In this document: one piece after another, positions 60,790 to 64,000 of the stretch | How the letters are laid out: the number at the start of each line of letters is the position of its first letter | Position numbering within the stretch: position 1 is the stretch's first letter | From: Trichobilharzia szidati | Lineage: Eukaryota; Platyhelminthes; Trematoda; Strigeidida; Schistosomatidae | Assembly (NCBI GenBank): GCA_944472155.2 | Contig: OX235272.1 | Span: forward strand, 80,234,020-80,298,019 | Direction: 5' to 3' | Length of the DNA: 64,000 bases | The notes under the pieces: model-generated | What the model saw: only the letters and a program-made list of their open reading frames with translations | Databases searched by the model: none | What the model was told of the DNA's origin: nothing | Translations under genes and position numbers: made by a program

Positions 60790-62417
60790 GACTTGCTTCG
60801 TTCGAGTCGTTTCCTTTGAATCCCTCCCTGTTGTACAGTGTATATTAGTTTGTATGTACGTTGGTATGTCTGTGATGAGGCTTTGTTAATTTCCGTGCGA
60901 AGAAATATAATCTTGCCTAATACGATTATTTGTGTTCATCAGCTGCCATGTGACATCACATTTTGAAGGGGAATGTCCAGCTGATATTTTGTGGGAGGAA
61001 GCGAACAGCTGACACAGACGCATAGTGCAAGTGTACTCGTGAGGCTGAATGGAGGTAGGGAAATTTCAGCTGAGTAGGGATTGCTTCCTTGACTGTAGGA
61101 TGAGACTTCAGGTGTACATTCAGTATCATGCTGACCGCTGATTTATCTGATCGGGACAGTGATACTCATTCTGAAATCACCTGGCATTGTTATTCCCCGT
61201 TGTCTCTTCATCACTCTGTTTGCTGTTTACTTTTCAACCCAGTTGACATTATACATGAAAGTTTTCAGGGTTAGTCTCAATGTGTATTGAAATGCTGTCC
61301 TCGGAATGATGTCTGGTTTAATCTCCCGTTTCTTCTTTGTATTCGACAAATCCGTCCAGTTTCGAAATCAAGTAAACCTTGATTAGTCTTGATTATCCGA
61401 CTGCAGAATAATTTGAGGACAATGACAGTGTATTATACGTGGGTCGGTCAGTGAACTCCGTCCGTGTACTTACAAAAGTATGCGAGATGTGTTTTTACTG
61501 CAGTTTGGCACTGCACAGTCATGTGTAGATTTATTCAGGATAGCCCGCCTGGTACCAATTACAAATGAAGTATGTAATTCGACATGCATATGCTTTCATC
61601 TTCTCCATTCAGGTTTGTCGAATTCAGCCTAATCTTCTTCTTCTCCCGCTCATTGACTAATGCAGTCTGAGTGAGTTGTTTTGAGGGTCTCATTGTTGCA
61701 GGACACACACTCACGTGATCCGAGTCGTTCACGTATACAATGAATGGCCGTGCATCAGTCCGTCACGCGTTTTGTGGTGTTTTCATTCGAGGCCAGTAAT
61801 TGTGTATTTGTGTAGTCTATCTAAATTTCGTATTTTGAAGAGTGTCTACTTGTGTGTCATTGTGATTGGAAGCAACACTGATTCGAGATGTTTCACGTAA
61901 TTCTTCCTATATTTAATCAAATTTCGCGATGATAATGATGGTGTGTTTGTTGGACGGGTGTCAGCAGTTATTCGGATCACCATAATGCCTATCTTGTCTC
62001 TCCCATCTGTTTACGTCCAACACGTTTCACCTTCAATTCCAGATACATGAAATATCATTGTAAATGATCATCTATCGATGTTAGTTTTGTTGTTGGATAC
62101 TACTATTCAATCGAATGTGATGTGCACAGCTCTTGAGATGGTGAATGCAGTGAGTGGTTTGAATAAATCAATCAGTCGATGATGATAATCTCAATTGCAG
62201 TAATTTCGTTGGACGGATTGATGCAGTTGAAATGGCACGATAATTAAATCGTCTATAATGTGGTATTCGTTGAGCGTATCTTGTCGCTGTTTGCTTAGGT
62301 GATTTGGACTTAAGTAGCTATCTCAATTGCTCTGTAAGCGTGAACACAACACATGCCAGCAATTCATCGCACACGAATCACAACCCAGGTGATTCTGATC
62401 ATATCTGTGTTATAGAA
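60790..62417. other. Ferritin E downstream flank, non-coding
   Basis: Inverted equivalent of 16.02-17.67 kb. No frame is conserved with the other copies. Ends abruptly at about 62417. Confidence 0.55.
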
Positions 62418-64000
62418 GTGATAAAGTTGTCTGCTAGTATGTGTTCAACTGCGTACAAATTCTACGCATTCACCGCCTCTGTATACAGGAAGCGCTAAAC
62501 AAAACACAAGGATACATATTTTGCATTCAAGATTCTCTTTTCACTTCCCTCATCCAACCTTGTTAATATAAAAATTCTATTTTTGCTGAATTTCACTGCA
62601 CTTCACTTCTGTTTTGTCTCTATTTTTACCGTCATCATCATCGTGTGATTCTGCTGTTCGACAATACTCGACCCATATTATATTCACGTCTTCATATGGT
62701 CTACTTGCCTTTTCAACTACCAGCTTCCCCGCCTCCGTAGACAGTCACTGCTTCTCCTGCTTCTTCTTTCCTCCTAAAACGCATATACAGGTTTCTGTCA
62801 ACATCACTTCCAGAGAGTTCCATACAGTGGTCTTCCATACAGATTTCCTTGGTGATGTCACGCAATATCTTCGAATTTGCTCAGATGACAGCAGCAGTGA
62901 ATGTTTCCATCATGGCTTCCTGCTTCAGTTTGTGGATGTTGATTTTGAATTGTGGTTTGACTACAGCTTCTTTCGTACTATATGATAATGTGAACCTGCA
63001 TCTGCTCTTCTCCAACTTCTATCTGACACACATTGTTGAGGCTGATGTGACGTCAACCTGAGTTTTAGTTTATCCACCGTGTGAAACCTATGTCGTCTTT
63101 TTCATGTCCTCACGCTTGTACACGCAGTCTCCAGTTAGGAAATAGTTAAAGAAGTTTAAAAAGTCAATGAAGTGTTTGCCGTTGTCAGTCATACCTCCGA
63201 AAGTCTATTGACGCACGATGAGTTCACTCCCATTTGTATTGCTCATAAGAGGAATTTTGATATCACCATCTCCCTGGAGTATTGTCCATCACTGTTTGCA
63301 GATGTCTGTAGAAGTTATACTTCTCCTCCGTGATCTGCGTTGCTTGTTTCGTGGGGAACAGCTCGGCTAAATCGCCATCCACACACTCAGGTATACCGAT
63401 GACATACACAAGCTTCGAATTATATCCTCATTCAACTACCACAATGACAGACACTTCAACTTGCTCCAGTAAATGATAGGATTCATGTCGGAAATGTCGT
63501 TGTATGATGGAGAATGACATTGTTAGGCGAATGCTTCCAAAGTCATTCGATTGAGATACACATTGAAACAGTTTATCAACTTGGATATCCAGATCCCTCT
63601 AGTTATTCACTGTGAGTATCCCGAAGTCATGTGACTGCAATTCCGGCCTGAATAATAAGGTGATCTGATGAGTGAGAAGACATGGACTTCCATTTCTGGT
63701 GATTAGTAGGCTGTGAGAAATAAGAATGCGCTGTTTGATGTTAAGAAATGCATGAGCGACGATGACGTGGATAAATCGATGAAACATGCAAGAGCACATG
63801 CGTGTATTCATTCATTTCACCAGTCGACATGAACAGAAAATCAGTGGACAAATTCCAGTAGAATTCGCCTCACCAGCGGAATCCTCGAAATTACTGAGAT
63901 TAGGTATGCACAGAACAACTTACATAGTTGTTAGGAACAGAATAATAGATAAGTTGATAATGATGTTGACAGACACGACGGCGATATGTGTGGCAAAATG
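62418..64000. other. Unit spacer resuming in original orientation
   Basis: Colinear in the plus direction with 9.72-11.3 kb of unit A and 22.1-24.8 kb of unit B (without B's LINE). No gene. The array evidently continues past the window edge. Confidence 0.55.

Overview
The window looks like nuclear DNA of a blood-fluke type trematode, most likely Schistosoma or a close relative. It is AT-rich and mostly transposon debris. It contains Penelope-like elements (PLEs), RTE-like and CR1/jockey-like LINEs, a Ty3/gypsy LTR element and a hammerhead-ribozyme SINE, together with an intron-split animal ferritin. The genus is inferred from this combination; no species marker is present.

The only host gene I can support is a cytosolic heavy-type ferritin of two coding exons (110 + 66 codons, 176 aa). 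It occurs five times: A (5259-8492, -), B (17671-20823, -), C (30196-33384, -), D (45984-49065, +) and E (57987-60789, +). A sixth copy (42975-43175, -) is an orphan second exon. A, B, C and the orphan lie head-to-tail with a period of about 12.4-12.8 kb. D and E are inverted relative to them. All five complete copies keep the ferroxidase residues, splice sites and a conserved promoter block, so all could be expressed.

Each repeat unit has the same layout: ferritin gene, upstream block, a long non-coding spacer, and (between A-B, B-C and C-orphan) a gypsy element on the - strand. The gypsy elements share one target-site duplication, so they were inserted before the unit was amplified. The single ferritin intron of every copy holds an antisense PLE, also from before the amplification. 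Later events mark single units: a truncated LINE in B only, a tiny LINE tail in C only, and an inverted gypsy chimera in C.

Region by region: 1-4.9 kb is a left flank with a palindromic SINE, an RTE fragment, and a PLE interrupted by a SINE carrying an apparently intact hammerhead ribozyme. 5-42 kb is the direct tandem array. 41.7-50.3 kb is a nearly identical inverted repeat of about 3.08 kb flanking ferritin D exon 1. 50.5-57.2 kb is a nest of PLEs and a LINE with a PLE inserted in it. 57.2-62.4 kb is inverted ferritin E. From 62.42 kb the unit spacer resumes in its original orientation, which marks an inversion breakpoint. The cluster reads as an actively duplicating, inverting and gene-converting ferritin locus.
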